Positions 16,973 to 25,532 of a DNA stretch of 64,000 nt are shown piece by piece. Each line of letters starts with the position of its first letter. Position 1 is the first letter of the stretch. The notes under the pieces are model-generated. The model was given only the letters and a program-made list of their open reading frames with translations. It was not told the origin of the DNA and ran no database searches. Origin of the DNA: Streptococcus sp. DTU_2020_1001019_1_SI_AUS_MUR_006 (GTDB lineage: Bacteria; Bacillota; Bacilli; Lactobacillales; Streptococcaceae); contig NZ_CP135436.1 of assembly GCF_032340315.1 (NCBI RefSeq), forward strand, positions 372,001 through 436,000, read 5' to 3'. The translations under genes and the position numbers were made by a program.

Positions 16973-17635
16973 TCATCTTGCGAGGGAAAAAGTTTTAATA
17001 TTCTGACAACCAGCTTCTAATAGCATACTTTTAAGACGATTCAAGGTAGTTCCAGTTGTATAAATATCATCAAAGAGTAAGATATTTTCTGGGAGCTTCA
17101 CTCCCTCTTTCAATAAAAAAGGAAAGTCTGTAAGTAAACGATCTGCTCGATTTTTTGAAGAACTAGCCTCCACTTCTTTTTTAACCAAAATATCCAGATA
17201 TGCTAACCCAGTATCCTTTATCAAACCCTCTACTTGATTAAAGCCTCTACTTTTAAAACGCTGCTCACTCAGAGGTACGATCACAATCTGGTAATCCTTA
17301 TACTTTTTTAACTCTGTTTGCAAAATTTTAGAAAATACCTTTCTAAGAAGATAATCACCATCAAATTTGTAGCGACTAAAATATTCTTTCATGACCTGAT
17401 TATAGGAATAAAGAGCTACATGATCAACCTTTACACCTTTTTTACACCAAAATTGACAATCTTGACAGATGATTGACATTCCTTTTTTAAAACAAGTAGG
17501 ACAATGATTACTACCGATACTCTCGAAAGACGAAATACAGGATTCACAGACTATTTCCTCCTCCTTTTTAAAACAGAGCAGGTTAGTAAAGGTTATCTCT
17601 GTTTGCAAGCTTTTACCACACAATAAACACTTCAT
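16973..17635 (-). CDS. comFC: competence protein ComFC
   Basis: Late competence protein of 220 aa, a phosphoribosyltransferase-like factor needed for DNA uptake. The N-terminal zinc-ribbon cysteines are CLLCGKS, CESC, CPTC and CQDCQFWC (1-65). The C-terminal PRTase motif is ILLFDDIYTTGTTL (about 184-197). It overlaps comFA by 4 bases and forms one operon with it, driven by the com-box at 18938. Confidence 0.93.
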   Translation of the reverse strand: MKCLLCGKSLQTEITFTNLLCFKKEEEIVCESCISSFESIGSNHCPTCFKKGMSIICQDCQFWCKKGVKVDHVALYSYNQVMKEYFSRYKFDGDYLLRKVFSKILQTELKKYKDYQIVIVPLSEQRFKSRGFNQVEGLIKDTGLAYLDILVKKEVEASSSKNRADRLLTDFPFLLKEGVKLPENILLFDDIYTTGTTLNRLKSMLLEAGCQNIKTFSLAR

Positions 17636-18930
17636 ACTCCTGCCTCCTGATTCATTTGTTTAATCTCCTTTATGGCTTTCTTAATGGACAGATTGAGTCC
17701 GTCATGGAAAAATATCAGTTCTCCAGTAGGACGATCCATGCTTCTTCCAACTCGCCCACCAATTTGTACTAAACTTGACTTGGTAAAGAGTTGATGATTG
17801 GCTTCCACCACAAAAACATCTACACGAGGGAAGGTAACTCCACGCTCTAATATAGTTGTGCTTATTAATATCGTTAAGTCTCCATCTCGAAAGGCTTGTA
17901 CCTGCTCTAATCGGTCTGCTGTGATTGAAGATACAAATCCTATTTTCTCATTTGGAAACTTCTCCTGCAAAATTTCTTTTAGCTTTTCTCCCTTTTTAAT
18001 CTCAGAGGCAAAGATTAGTAAGGGATAGGCCGTCTTTCTCTGTTTCTCGATGTAAAGTTTTAATTTTGGAGGTAAACCATTTTTTTCTATATATTTATTA
18101 AAATTTGATAACCAGATTGGCTTGGGAACAATGAGAGGATTTCCATGAAAACGACGAGGTAAACTGAGACGCTTTAACTCCCCTTGTTTAACTTTTCTAT
18201 CTAACTCATCAGTTGACGTTGCTGTTAAAAATATTCTCAATCCGGTCTCCTTTACACAATTATTGACAGCATGGTAAAGCACTGGATTATCAACATAAGG
18301 AAAGGCATCCACTTCATCCACAATCAATAAATCAAAAGCTTGATAAAATTTTAGTAGTTGGTGAGTGGTTGCTACAACTAAAGGTGTACGAAAATAGGGA
18401 TCCGACTCCCCATATAATAGTGCAATCTCACATGAAAAATCATTTTGTAATCGTTTATGGAGCTCTAAGCAAACATCTATCCTTGGACTGGCCAAACAAA
18501 CAGCTCCACCTTGATCAATTACCTTGGCGACAACTTGGTAGATCATCTCTGTCTTACCAGCTCCTGTCACTGCATGTACCAAGGTAGCCTCCTTCTTATC
18601 TACCGCCTGAAGGAGTCCTTGTGATACCCGCTCTTGAAATGGAGTCAGTTGACCTGACCATTTGAGTACATCTTGCTGTGGAAACCTTTCTTGCGGAAAA
18701 TAATAGAGATTTTGATCACTTCTTATTCGCTTCATAATCAAGCATTCTCGGCAATAAAAAGCACCAATAGGCAAATGCCATTCTTCTTCTATCTGACTAC
18801 CACAACGCTGACAATATTGTTGATCCTTTTCTTTTTTCATGGATGGAATTTGTTTTGCTTGTTGTCTCTCCTCATGACTTAATTCTTGCTCGGTAAAAAG
18901 GCGACCGAGATAATTTGGATTTACTTTCAT
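17632..18930 (-). CDS. comFA: ComFA, ATP-dependent DNA uptake helicase
   Basis: Membrane-associated DEAD-type translocase that drives single-stranded DNA import, 432 aa. Zinc cluster CQRCGS and CREC (about 40-65), Walker A AVTGAGKTEM (about 119-128), Walker B LLIVDEVDAFPY, motif III TATSTD and the C-terminal helicase motif QIGGRVGRS. A perfect TACGAATA box ends 7 bases before the ATG, so transcription would begin at or near the start codon. comFC follows with a 4-base overlap. Confidence 0.94.
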   Translation of the reverse strand: MKVNPNYLGRLFTEQELSHEERQQAKQIPSMKKEKDQQYCQRCGSQIEEEWHLPIGAFYCRECLIMKRIRSDQNLYYFPQERFPQQDVLKWSGQLTPFQERVSQGLLQAVDKKEATLVHAVTGAGKTEMIYQVVAKVIDQGGAVCLASPRIDVCLELHKRLQNDFSCEIALLYGESDPYFRTPLVVATTHQLLKFYQAFDLLIVDEVDAFPYVDNPVLYHAVNNCVKETGLRIFLTATSTDELDRKVKQGELKRLSLPRRFHGNPLIVPKPIWLSNFNKYIEKNGLPPKLKLYIEKQRKTAYPLLIFASEIKKGEKLKEILQEKFPNEKIGFVSSITADRLEQVQAFRDGDLTILISTTILERGVTFPRVDVFVVEANHQLFTKSSLVQIGGRVGRSMDRPTGELIFFHDGLNLSIKKAIKEIKQMNQEAGV

Positions 18931-18937
18931 ATTTCTT

Positions 18938-18945
18938 TATTCGTA
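18938..18945 (-). promoter_or_regulatory. com-box (ComX/SigX promoter) of comFA-comFC
   Basis: Perfect TACGAATA on minus, preceded by CCTTTT. Only 7 bases separate it from the comFA ATG. Confidence 0.88.
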
Positions 18946-18985
18946 AAAGGTAGCACTTTATGTTAATTTTTAGTACAATAAAACT

Positions 18986-19621
18986 ATGGAATATAGAACT
19001 ATAAAAGAGGACGGTCAAGTCCAAGAAGAAATAAAAAAATCACGCTTTATCTGTCATGCAAAACGTGTCTATAGTGAGGAAGAAGCTCGTGATTTTATCA
19101 CATCTATCAAGAAAGAACACTATAAAGCTACTCACAACTGCTCTGCCTTTATTGTAGGTGAACGCAGTGAAATCAAGCGAACCAGTGATGACGGAGAGCC
19201 TAGTGGAACTGCTGGTGTTCCTATGCTAGGAGTTCTGGAAAACCACAACCTTACTAATGTCTGTGTGGTAGTTACTCGTTATTTTGGTGGTATCAAACTA
19301 GGGGCTGGTGGTTTGATTCGCGCTTATGCTGGTAGTGTTGCCCTAGCAGTTAAGGAAATTGGCATTATTGAAATCAAAGAGCAAGCAGGGATACAGATTC
19401 ACATGACCTATGCCCAGTATCAAGAATATGGGAATTTTCTTAAAGAGCATAATCTCATAGAATTAGAGACAAACTTTACAGACCAAGTTGACACAATGAT
19501 TTTCGTTGACAAAGAAAGGAAAGACGATATCAAGGCTGATCTCATTGAATTTTTCAATGGAAAAGTTACTCTAACTGACAAAGGTTTACGTGAAGTTGAA
19601 GTACCTGTAAACCTATCGTAA
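18986..19621 (+). CDS. YigZ/IMPACT family protein
   Basis: 211-aa cytoplasmic protein of the YigZ (UPF0029, IMPACT) family. The N-terminal domain has SRFICHAKRVYSEEEARDFI, TSDDGEPSGTAGVPML and VVVTRYFGGIKLGAGGLIRA, all diagnostic. The C-terminal DUF1949-type domain ends near VEVPVNLS. Function is not firmly known; links to translation regulation are proposed for the family. It diverges from comFA with 55 bp between starts and is followed 16 bp later by the PH-domain gene. Confidence 0.9.
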   Translation: MEYRTIKEDGQVQEEIKKSRFICHAKRVYSEEEARDFITSIKKEHYKATHNCSAFIVGERSEIKRTSDDGEPSGTAGVPMLGVLENHNLTNVCVVVTRYFGGIKLGAGGLIRAYAGSVALAVKEIGIIEIKEQAGIQIHMTYAQYQEYGNFLKEHNLIELETNFTDQVDTMIFVDKERKDDIKADLIEFFNGKVTLTDKGLREVEVPVNLS

Positions 19622-19637
19622 AGAAAGGAAATATCAC

Positions 19638-20081
19638 ATGGCTTTTGGAAGATTAATTCAGGGACTCGCTGGAAACTTCAGTGAGCAAAGTAAAGAAGCT
19701 CTTACCAAGGAGTTTAGACAATATTTATTAGAAAATGAAGAAATTCAAAGCGGATATAAACTCATTCGTGACTCAATTATCTTTACAAATATCCGAATCA
19801 TCTTTACAGATAAACAAGGGGCAACCGGACGGAAGATGTCTATCAAATCAATTTTCCTCATGAACATTGTCAATGTTGAAATGGAAACTGCTGGACTTGG
19901 GATTGATGATAGCGAGATTACGATTACTTATTTAGAAAATGCCTTTTTAAAATCTCACAATGAGCATTTTAATTCTCACAAATTTGAATTTCCAAAGAAA
20001 ACTGATATTGTACCTCTTTACACCTATCTATTTGACTTAGCTTATCATAATCGTTTGAATATGAATGGTTTGAATCACTGA
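19638..20081 (+). CDS. PH-domain protein (bacterial PH, YvbH-like)
   Basis: 147-aa soluble protein with the bacterial pleckstrin-homology pattern: YKLIRDSIIFTNIRIIFTD (about 41-59) and the strand-rich KSIFLMNIVNVEMETAG. No transmembrane segment. The role is unknown. AAAGGAAATATCAC precedes the ATG; it probably forms an operon with the YigZ gene and ends at a strong terminator. Confidence 0.8.
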   Translation: MAFGRLIQGLAGNFSEQSKEALTKEFRQYLLENEEIQSGYKLIRDSIIFTNIRIIFTDKQGATGRKMSIKSIFLMNIVNVEMETAGLGIDDSEITITYLENAFLKSHNEHFNSHKFEFPKKTDIVPLYTYLFDLAYHNRLNMNGLNH

Positions 20082-20083
20082 TA

Positions 20084-20120
20084 TAAAAAAATCCTATCAC
20101 TCCGATAGGATTTCTATATT
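20084..20120 (+). terminator. terminator after the PH-domain gene
   Basis: AAATCCTATC and GATAGGATTT stem with a 5-nt loop, then T-rich sequence. It overlaps the start of the cysK promoter. Confidence 0.85.
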
Positions 20121-20148
20121 TTACAAAAGTTAAAGTTAGCGTTATACT
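20120..20148 (+). promoter_or_regulatory. cysK promoter
   Basis: -35 TTTACA (20120-20125), 17 bp, -10 TATACT (20143-20148), 29 bp before the ATG. Confidence 0.7.
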
Positions 20149-20177
20149 AATAGCATCTTATATAAAGAGGTGCTAAT

Positions 20178-21104
20178 ATGACAATTTATAACAATATCAC
20201 AGAACTCATCGGTAGAACACCGATTGTTAAATTAAATAACATTGTACCAGAAGGTGCAGCAGATGTTTATGTAAAACTTGAAGCTTTTAACCCAGGATCG
20301 TCAGTTAAGGACCGTATCGCCCTAAGCATGATTGAAAAAGCAGAACAAGAGGGTAAACTCAAACCTGGTTCTACCATTGTAGAAGCAACTAGTGGGAACA
20401 CTGGTATTGGTCTCTCATGGGTTGGTGCCGCTAAAGGTTACAAAGTTGTCATCGTTATGCCTGAAACAATGAGCGTGGAACGTCGTAAAATTATCCAAGC
20501 TTATGGAGCTGAACTAGTCCTCACTCCTGGTAGCGAAGGAATGAAAGGTGCAATTGCAAAAGCGCAGGAAATTGCTGCTGAGCGTGATGGTTTCCTACCA
20601 TTACAGTTTATTAACCAAGCTAACCCAGAGGTTCACGAAAGAACAACAGGCGCTGAAATTCTAGCTGATTTCGGAGCTGATGGTTTAGACGCCTTTGTTG
20701 CTGGTGTTGGTACTGGAGGAACTATTTCTGGTGTTTCTCATGCTCTTAAAACTGCTAACTCAAACATTCAAGTTTTTGCAGTTGAGGCAGACGAGTCAGC
20801 AATCTTATCAGGTGAAAAACCAGGACCTCACAAAATTCAAGGTATCTCTGCAGGATTTATCCCAGAAACACTTGATACAGAAGCTTATGATGGTATCGTT
20901 CGCGTGACATCAGACAATGCTCTTGCACTTGGTCGCGAAATTGGTGGAAAAGAAGGCTTCTTGGTAGGTATTTCTTCTGCCGCAGCTATCTATGCAGCAA
21001 TCGAAGTTGCTAAAAAACTTGGGGCAGGTAAAAAAGTCCTTGCGCTTGCACCAGATAACGGAGAACGTTATCTATCTACAGCACTCTATGAGTTTGAAGT
21101 ATAG
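20178..21104 (+). CDS. cysK: cysteine synthase (O-acetylserine sulfhydrylase)
   Basis: PLP-dependent cysteine synthase, 308 aa, making cysteine from O-acetylserine and sulfide. The PLP lysine is in [13 protein letters not shown] (about 36-48), the substrate loop is [14 protein letters not shown], the phosphate-binding loop GTGGTISGV, and the C-terminal serine block [11 protein letters not shown]. The promoter and terminator indicate a single-gene unit. Confidence 0.95.
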   Translation: MTIYNNITELIGRTPIVKLNNIVPEGAADVYVKLEAFNPGSSVKDRIALSMIEKAEQEGKLKPGSTIVEATSGNTGIGLSWVGAAKGYKVVIVMPETMSVERRKIIQAYGAELVLTPGSEGMKGAIAKAQEIAAERDGFLPLQFINQANPEVHERTTGAEILADFGADGLDAFVAGVGTGGTISGVSHALKTANSNIQVFAVEADESAILSGEKPGPHKIQGISAGFIPETLDTEAYDGIVRVTSDNALALGREIGGKEGFLVGISSAAAIYAAIEVAKKLGAGKKVLALAPDNGERYLSTALYEFEV

Positions 21105-21118
21105 TCTCCTAAATACAT

Positions 21119-21142
21119 TAAGCCCTAAGTATGGGGCTTTTT
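21119..21142 (+). terminator. cysK terminator
   Basis: AAGCCC, loop TAAGTAT, GGGGCT, then TTTTTGTTT. Confidence 0.8.
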
Positions 21143-21189
21143 GTTTACCGTTTAAAATAAAAAAAGGATTCCTATGAGTCCTCATCCAA

Positions 21190-21226
21190 CAAAAGAAAAG
21201 GAAGCAAATTAGCTTCCTTACTTTTT
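21190..21226 (-). terminator. rpsB-tsf terminator
   Basis: On minus: AAGGAAGC, loop TAATTT, GCTTCCTT, then TTCTTTT, just after the tsf stop. Confidence 0.85.
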
Positions 21227-21228
21227 TA

Positions 21229-22269
21229 TTAGTTATTCAAGGCTGCTGCCATTGTAGCTGCAACTTCTGCTTCAAAGTCGTTTGCAGCTTTTTCGATACC
21301 TTCACCAACTTCAAAGCGAGCGAATTCAACTACTGAAGCGTTAACTGATTCAAGGTAAGCTTCAACTGTCTTGCTGTCATCCATGATGTAAACTTGTGCA
21401 AGAAGTGTGTATGCTTGGTCAACTTTAGTGTTGTCAAGCAAGAAACGATCCATTTTACCTGGGATGATTTTATCCCAGATTTTTTCTGGTTTGCCTTCTG
21501 CAGCCAACTCAGCTTTAATATCAGCTTCAGCTTGAGCAATCACTTCATCAGTCAATTGAGCTTTTGATCCATATTTCAAGTGTGGAAGAGCTGGTTTACC
21601 AACCATAGCACGGCTTTCATTATCTTGGTCGATAACGTGGTTCAATTGTGCCAACTCATCTTTAACAAATTGCTCATCCAATTCTTTGTAAGAAAGAACT
21701 GTTGGTTTCATCGCTGCAATATGCATTGAGATTTGTTTAGCAAGTGCTTCGTCTCCACCTTCGATTACAGAGATAACACCGATACGTCCACCGTTGTGTT
21801 GGTATGCTCCGAAGTGTTGTGCATCTGTTTTTTCAATCAAAGCAAAGCGACGGAATGAGATTTTTTCTCCGATAGTTGCTGTTGCAGACACATAAGCTGC
21901 TTCAAGAGTTTCACCTGAAGGCATTGTCAAAGCAAGAGCTTCTTCGTTATTAGCTGGTTTTCCTTCAGCGATTGCTTTAGCTGTTGCGTTTACCAACTCA
22001 ACAAATTGAGCGTTTTTCGCAACGAAGTCAGTTTCAGCATTTACTTCAACAACTGCTGCAACGTTACCGTCAACATAAACACCAGTCAAACCTTCTGCAG
22101 CAACACGGTCAGCTTTCTTAGCTGCTTTTGCCATACCTTTTTCGCGAAGCAATTCGATCGCTTTTTCGATATCGCCTTCAACTTCAACTAATGCTTTTTT
22201 AGCGTCCATGACACCAGCACCAGATTTTTCACGCAACTCTTTAACAAGTTTAGCTGTAATTTCTGCCAT
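21229..22269 (-). CDS. tsf: elongation factor Ts
   Basis: Guanine nucleotide exchange factor for EF-Tu, 346 aa. The N-terminal UBA-like domain is followed by the EF-Tu contact TDFVAKN (about 81-87) and the two core dimerisation subdomains. GGAGAATC precedes the ATG. It lies 78 bp downstream of rpsB, separated by a strong hairpin that may lower tsf relative to rpsB. Confidence 0.98.
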   Translation of the reverse strand: MAEITAKLVKELREKSGAGVMDAKKALVEVEGDIEKAIELLREKGMAKAAKKADRVAAEGLTGVYVDGNVAAVVEVNAETDFVAKNAQFVELVNATAKAIAEGKPANNEEALALTMPSGETLEAAYVSATATIGEKISFRRFALIEKTDAQHFGAYQHNGGRIGVISVIEGGDEALAKQISMHIAAMKPTVLSYKELDEQFVKDELAQLNHVIDQDNESRAMVGKPALPHLKYGSKAQLTDEVIAQAEADIKAELAAEGKPEKIWDKIIPGKMDRFLLDNTKVDQAYTLLAQVYIMDDSKTVEAYLESVNASVVEFARFEVGEGIEKAANDFEAEVAATMAAALNN

Positions 22270-22285
22270 TTTGATTCTCCTATAT

Positions 22286-22325
22286 TTTTTAAAAATAGGA
22301 GAGCCGGGCTAAGCCCCGCCCTCCT
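22286..22325 (-). terminator. GC-rich hairpin between rpsB and tsf (attenuator-like)
   Basis: On minus a 13-bp stem (AGGAGGGCGGGGC with GCCCGGCTCTCCT; one mismatch, one G-T pair) is followed by ATTTTTAAAAAA. Its placement between co-directional genes suggests partial termination. Confidence 0.65.
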
Positions 22326-22347
22326 AGGTAATTACTATTTATATGAA

Positions 22348-23130
22348 TTAAGCGTTGTCGCCTTCTACAACTTCAACGATTTCTTCGATTGAGTCTGCTT
22401 GAGCTTCTGAAGCTGCAAATTCTGCTTCAACTGCTGCAACAGCATCTTCACCTTGGCGACCTTCGATGATAGCGTCTGCCAATTTAGCTGTAATCAACTT
22501 AACTGCGCGAATAGCATCATCGTTAGCTGGGATGATTACATCGATATCGTCTGGATCTGTGTTTGTATCAACCATCGCTACAACTGGGATTCCCAATTTT
22601 TTAGCTTCTTTAACAGCGATTTGCTCTTTATGTGGGTCAACTACGTACATTACATCTGGAATACGAGGCATATCTTCGATACCACCCAAGAATTTTTCAA
22701 GACGTGCACGTTGTTTGTTAAGAAGTGCAACTTCTTTCTTAGGAAGAACTTCAAAAGTTCCATCTTCTTCCATACGTTTGATTTCTTTCAAACGAGCGAT
22801 ACGTTTTTGGATTGTTCCCCAGTTTGTAAGAGTTCCACCCAACCAACGGTGGTTGATGAAGTATTGACCTGAACGTACTGCTTCTTCAGCAACTGCATCA
22901 GCTGCTTGTTTCTTAGTACCAACAAACAATACAACTGCATCGTTAGCTGCAGCATCACGCATGAAATCGTATGCTTGGTCAGCGTATTTTACAGTTTGTT
23001 GCAAGTCGATAACGTGGATTCCGTTACGTTCAGTGAAGATGTACTTAGCCATCTTAGGGTTCCAGCGACGAGTTTGGTGACCAAAGTGTACACCAGCCTC
23101 AAGAAGTTGTTTCATTGAAATTACTGCCAT
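22348..23130 (-). CDS. rpsB: 30S ribosomal protein S2
   Basis: Ribosomal protein S2, 260 aa, from [20 protein letters not shown]. Landmarks: [35 protein letters not shown] and [11 protein letters not shown]. The open frame runs on to 23214, but those extra 28 residues lie in the mRNA leader; AAAGGAGAAATACTC sets the start at 23130. The acidic C-terminal tail ([12 protein letters not shown]) is typical of streptococci. Confidence 0.97.
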   Translation of the reverse strand: MAVISMKQLLEAGVHFGHQTRRWNPKMAKYIFTERNGIHVIDLQQTVKYADQAYDFMRDAAANDAVVLFVGTKKQAADAVAEEAVRSGQYFINHRWLGGTLTNWGTIQKRIARLKEIKRMEEDGTFEVLPKKEVALLNKQRARLEKFLGGIEDMPRIPDVMYVVDPHKEQIAVKEAKKLGIPVVAMVDTNTDPDDIDVIIPANDDAIRAVKLITAKLADAIIEGRQGEDAVAAVEAEFAASEAQADSIEEIVEVVEGDNA

Positions 23131-23246
23131 GAGTATTTCTCCTTTTTGTTTTTTTCCTCTTCTTGATTTCAGCTTGCAAAACGACCTGAAGGCAACAGCT
23201 TCACAATTCATCAAGAATGAGTATTATCGTTTACACGACAAATTAC

Positions 23247-23275
23247 ATTGTATCATAGTTGAGCCTTTTTTTCAA
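23247..23275 (-). promoter_or_regulatory. rpsB promoter
   Basis: -35 TTGAAA (23270-23275), 17 bp, -10 TACAAT (23247-23252). The leader to the ATG is about 110 nt, long enough for the S2 autoregulation known in bacteria. Confidence 0.75.
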
Positions 23276-23280
23276 GTAAT

Positions 23281-23414
23281 TTTGCTAGTTTTTCAATGAA
23301 AACTCAAACGTCTCAGACTAACTTCTACCATAGTGGAACTTACTCTGACACGGAATTCCACTGTTTTTTACAATTTTTATCAGATTAACTTCCACTCGTA
23401 CTAGCGGTGGAACT
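23281..23414. other. Non-coding spacer with short inverted repeats
   Basis: No gene. It contains two related blocks, TAACTTCTACCATAGTGGAA near 23328 and TAACTTCCACT...GGTGGAACTTA near 23386, plus GTGGAA/TTCCAC inverted pairs. It may be a decayed repeat, but I cannot assign it. Confidence 0.4.
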
Positions 23415-23520
23415 TATAGTGAAATGAAATAGAATCTGAACAAATTTACCAGAGTAGTTAAGTCAATTTCTAGCATTTTTTAGAATTCACAGTGTACCGT
23501 TTTGTATTTGATCTACTATA
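23415..23520. repeat. RUP-like element 1 (degenerate)
   Basis: 106 bp running from TATAGTGAAATGAAATAGAA to GATCTACTATA. It has the length (about 107 bp), TATAGT/ACTATA ends and interior GTCAATTTCTAG of the pneumococcal RUP element, an IS630-related non-autonomous repeat. Confidence 0.7.
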
Positions 23521-23544
23521 AATTTAAAATTGAAAAAATGTTTA

Positions 23545-23652
23545 TATAGTGGATTGAAATAAGATGCGAACAGAGAGATTAGGAAAGTCAAACTAATTTC
23601 TAGAAATATTTTTAGCAGTTGTAGTGTACTGTTCTAGATTCAATCTACTATA
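23545..23652. repeat. RUP-like element 2
   Basis: 108 bp from TATAGTGGATTGAAATAAGA to TTCAATCTACTATA, with AATTTCTAGAAATATTTTTA inside and TA at both ends. It is closer to the RUP consensus I remember than element 1. The two lie in tandem, 24 bp apart. Confidence 0.78.
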
Positions 23653-23700
23653 GTTTGGGTATTTAGCGAAAACTCAAACTTGGGATTTCACCATCTTATA

Positions 23701-23737
23701 AATAAGAAAAGAGACTCAAATTGAGTCTCGGTTTTTT
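23701..23737. terminator. pcsB terminator
   Basis: Perfect 19-bp palindrome-type stem GAGACTCAATTTGAGTCTC (23711-23729) with T runs on both sides, 3 bp past the pcsB stop codon. Confidence 0.88.
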
Positions 23738-23740
23738 TCA

Positions 23741-24946
23741 TTAGTTTGGATAGATGTAAGTAACATAACCTTCAGAAGTCGTAGTTGGGTTGAACCATCC
23801 ACGTTTGTTACCAATTGTACGATCTCCACCGTAGTTAGATTCAGATACCTGAATACTTGATGATGATGAAACAGCTGTAACAACCGCTACGTGTCCATAT
23901 CCTCCATCATTCCAACATGCAATCGCACCAACTTGTGGTTGAGAACCAGTACGGAATCCTGCTGCAGCTGCACTTGTTGCCCACTGCGCTCCGTTACCCC
24001 AATAATCTCCAGCCCAAGGTGCCAATGTTTTAGCTCCCCAAGTACATTCACCAGTTGGATAACTTGAAGCATTTGTACTATATGTTGGACGTGATGTTGT
24101 ACGAGTAGCTACAGGTGTGTAGCTTGAATCATCATCTGATGATGAAGAACTTGAAGTTGCTTGCACTTGTGCAGCAAAGCTTGTATTTGCTGATGCTGCA
24201 ACTGATTGTTGTTGACTTGCTTGTCTAGCTTTATAAGCTGCTTCTGCCTCTGCTGCCGCTTTAGCTTCTGCCTCTGCTGCTGCTTTTTGCTCCAACAAGC
24301 TAGTTTTTTCATTTTCTGCTGTAGCTTTTTCAGCTGCAAGATTTAACTCAGCTACTTTCAATTCTGCTTGTTTTGTTGTCAAAGCTTGAGCATCGTCAGC
24401 AAGTGTTTGTTGGTTAGCAATGACTGTATTGATTGCTTCGTTGTTTGCAACTTGTTTTTCAGAGATAGCTTTCTTATCTTCTTTTTGTTGCTGCAACATT
24501 TTATTGTTTGCTGATACGATTTCACTCATAGCTGCTACACGAGAAATAGCTTCTGTGATTGAGTCAGAGTTAATAATCGTATTGATGTAGCTTGTAGCAG
24601 TTCCGTTCGTTTGTGCACTACGAGCTTGGTTTTCAAGCGATGCATTACGAGCTACAATATTTTTTGAAAGCTCTGCGATTTCACCTTCAAGTTTTTTAGA
24701 TTCTTCTTGAAGTTTTTCGTTTTCAGATTGCAATTTTTCTTGCTCTGATTGAATAGCTGAAACTTTAGTTTGAATTTCGTCTACTTGTTTTTGAGCTTCT
24801 TTCTGTTGAGCTGTCAAGTTACTAATTTTACTATCTTGAGCAGCAATCTTTTCATCTGTTGTATTTGCTTTAACACTTGAAAGAACAGCTCCTTGTGAGA
24901 CCAATACTGTACTTAACAAAAGTGATGCTAGGATTTTTTTCTTCAT
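23741..24946 (-). CDS. pcsB: PcsB, cell-division CHAP peptidoglycan hydrolase
   Basis: Secreted essential division protein of 401 aa, activated by FtsEX in streptococci. Signal peptide 1-28 (ends SSVKA), long coiled-coil (about 33-230), an Ala-rich and Ser-rich linker, and a C-terminal CHAP domain with Cys in [13 protein letters not shown], His in [12 protein letters not shown] and ESNYGGDR. The WalR-type repeat at 25007-25023 fits its known WalRK control. It is a separate unit after mreCD, as in pneumococcus. Confidence 0.95.
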   Translation of the reverse strand: MKKKILASLLLSTVLVSQGAVLSSVKANTTDEKIAAQDSKISNLTAQQKEAQKQVDEIQTKVSAIQSEQEKLQSENEKLQEESKKLEGEIAELSKNIVARNASLENQARSAQTNGTATSYINTIINSDSITEAISRVAAMSEIVSANNKMLQQQKEDKKAISEKQVANNEAINTVIANQQTLADDAQALTTKQAELKVAELNLAAEKATAENEKTSLLEQKAAAEAEAKAAAEAEAAYKARQASQQQSVAASANTSFAAQVQATSSSSSSDDDSSYTPVATRTTSRPTYSTNASSYPTGECTWGAKTLAPWAGDYWGNGAQWATSAAAAGFRTGSQPQVGAIACWNDGGYGHVAVVTAVSSSSSIQVSESNYGGDRTIGNKRGWFNPTTTSEGYVTYIYPN

Positions 24947-24979
24947 AAGTGTGAATACTCCTTCTTTTAAGACAATACT

Positions 24980-24985
24980 AGTATA
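24980..24985 (-). promoter_or_regulatory. pcsB -10 box
   Basis: TATACT on minus, 33 bp before the ATG and 21 bp downstream of the WalR-type repeat. Confidence 0.6.
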
Positions 24986-24987
24986 TC

Positions 24988-25017
24988 AAAAAAAGGCCTA
25001 ATAAATATTACGCCTTT
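24988..25017 (-). terminator. mreC-mreD terminator
   Basis: AAAGGC, a 14-nt loop, GCCTTT, then a T run, on minus. Its first arm overlaps the WalR-type repeat. Confidence 0.65.
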
Positions 25018-25023
25018 ATTACA
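25007..25023 (-). promoter_or_regulatory. WalR (VicR)-type direct repeat
   Basis: TGTAAT-AAAGG-CGTAAT on minus, close to TGTNAN-N5-TGTNAN (11 of 12 defined or allowed positions), upstream of pcsB. Confidence 0.68.
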
Positions 25024-25037
25024 GTTTTGTTTCTTTC

Positions 25038-25532
25038 TTATAGATATATTTTTTCAAAAATAAACTGGAAAACTAACATCCATAGACAGTTTAATATCAT
25101 TGACGGAACTAGACCATAAACGATAAAGACTGTTATACTTTCAGCAGTTAATCCAATCATTTGCGCTAGAAGAAAACTACCAAATTCAAAAGAGAAAGTC
25201 ATCATTAAAATAGCTAATAGTCTAGTCCATCTATTTGATAAAATAATCGCATTATTTTTATAAATGATCGCACCAATAATCACAAAAAGAAGACTAGCAA
25301 TCCCTACTAAATGGAAAAAATAAATATCGTATATAAGACCAATAAATAAGCAATAAACTAAAAATAGATACTCCGATACTTCAATAGTTTCAAACAACAA
25401 GAAGATGAAGATAAAGTGACTCACAATTTGAAAATGTGGAAAAAAACTATTTACAAATTGCCCTAAATGACTGTCTATTAAGACAACTATAGGCAAGAGT
25501 AAAAACATCCCTATCTGCTTCAACAGTCTCAT
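25038..25532 (-). CDS. mreD: rod-shape determining protein MreD
   Basis: Small polytopic membrane protein, 164 aa, with five or six hydrophobic segments and the family motif FLLFETIEVSEYLFLVYCLFIG-like centre (about 45-66). It works with MreC in peripheral peptidoglycan synthesis. It overlaps mreC by 4 bases. There is no mreB, as expected for ovococci. Confidence 0.88.
   Translation of the reverse strand: MRLLKQIGMFLLLPIVVLIDSHLGQFVNSFFPHFQIVSHFIFIFLLFETIEVSEYLFLVYCLFIGLIYDIYFFHLVGIASLLFVIIGAIIYKNNAIILSNRWTRLLAILMMTFSFEFGSFLLAQMIGLTAESITVFIVYGLVPSMILNCLWMLVFQFIFEKIYL

Noticed and set aside
23131..23214. N-terminal extension of rpsB
   Set aside because: The extra 28 codons lie in the leader; the ribosome site and S2 family start are at 23130.
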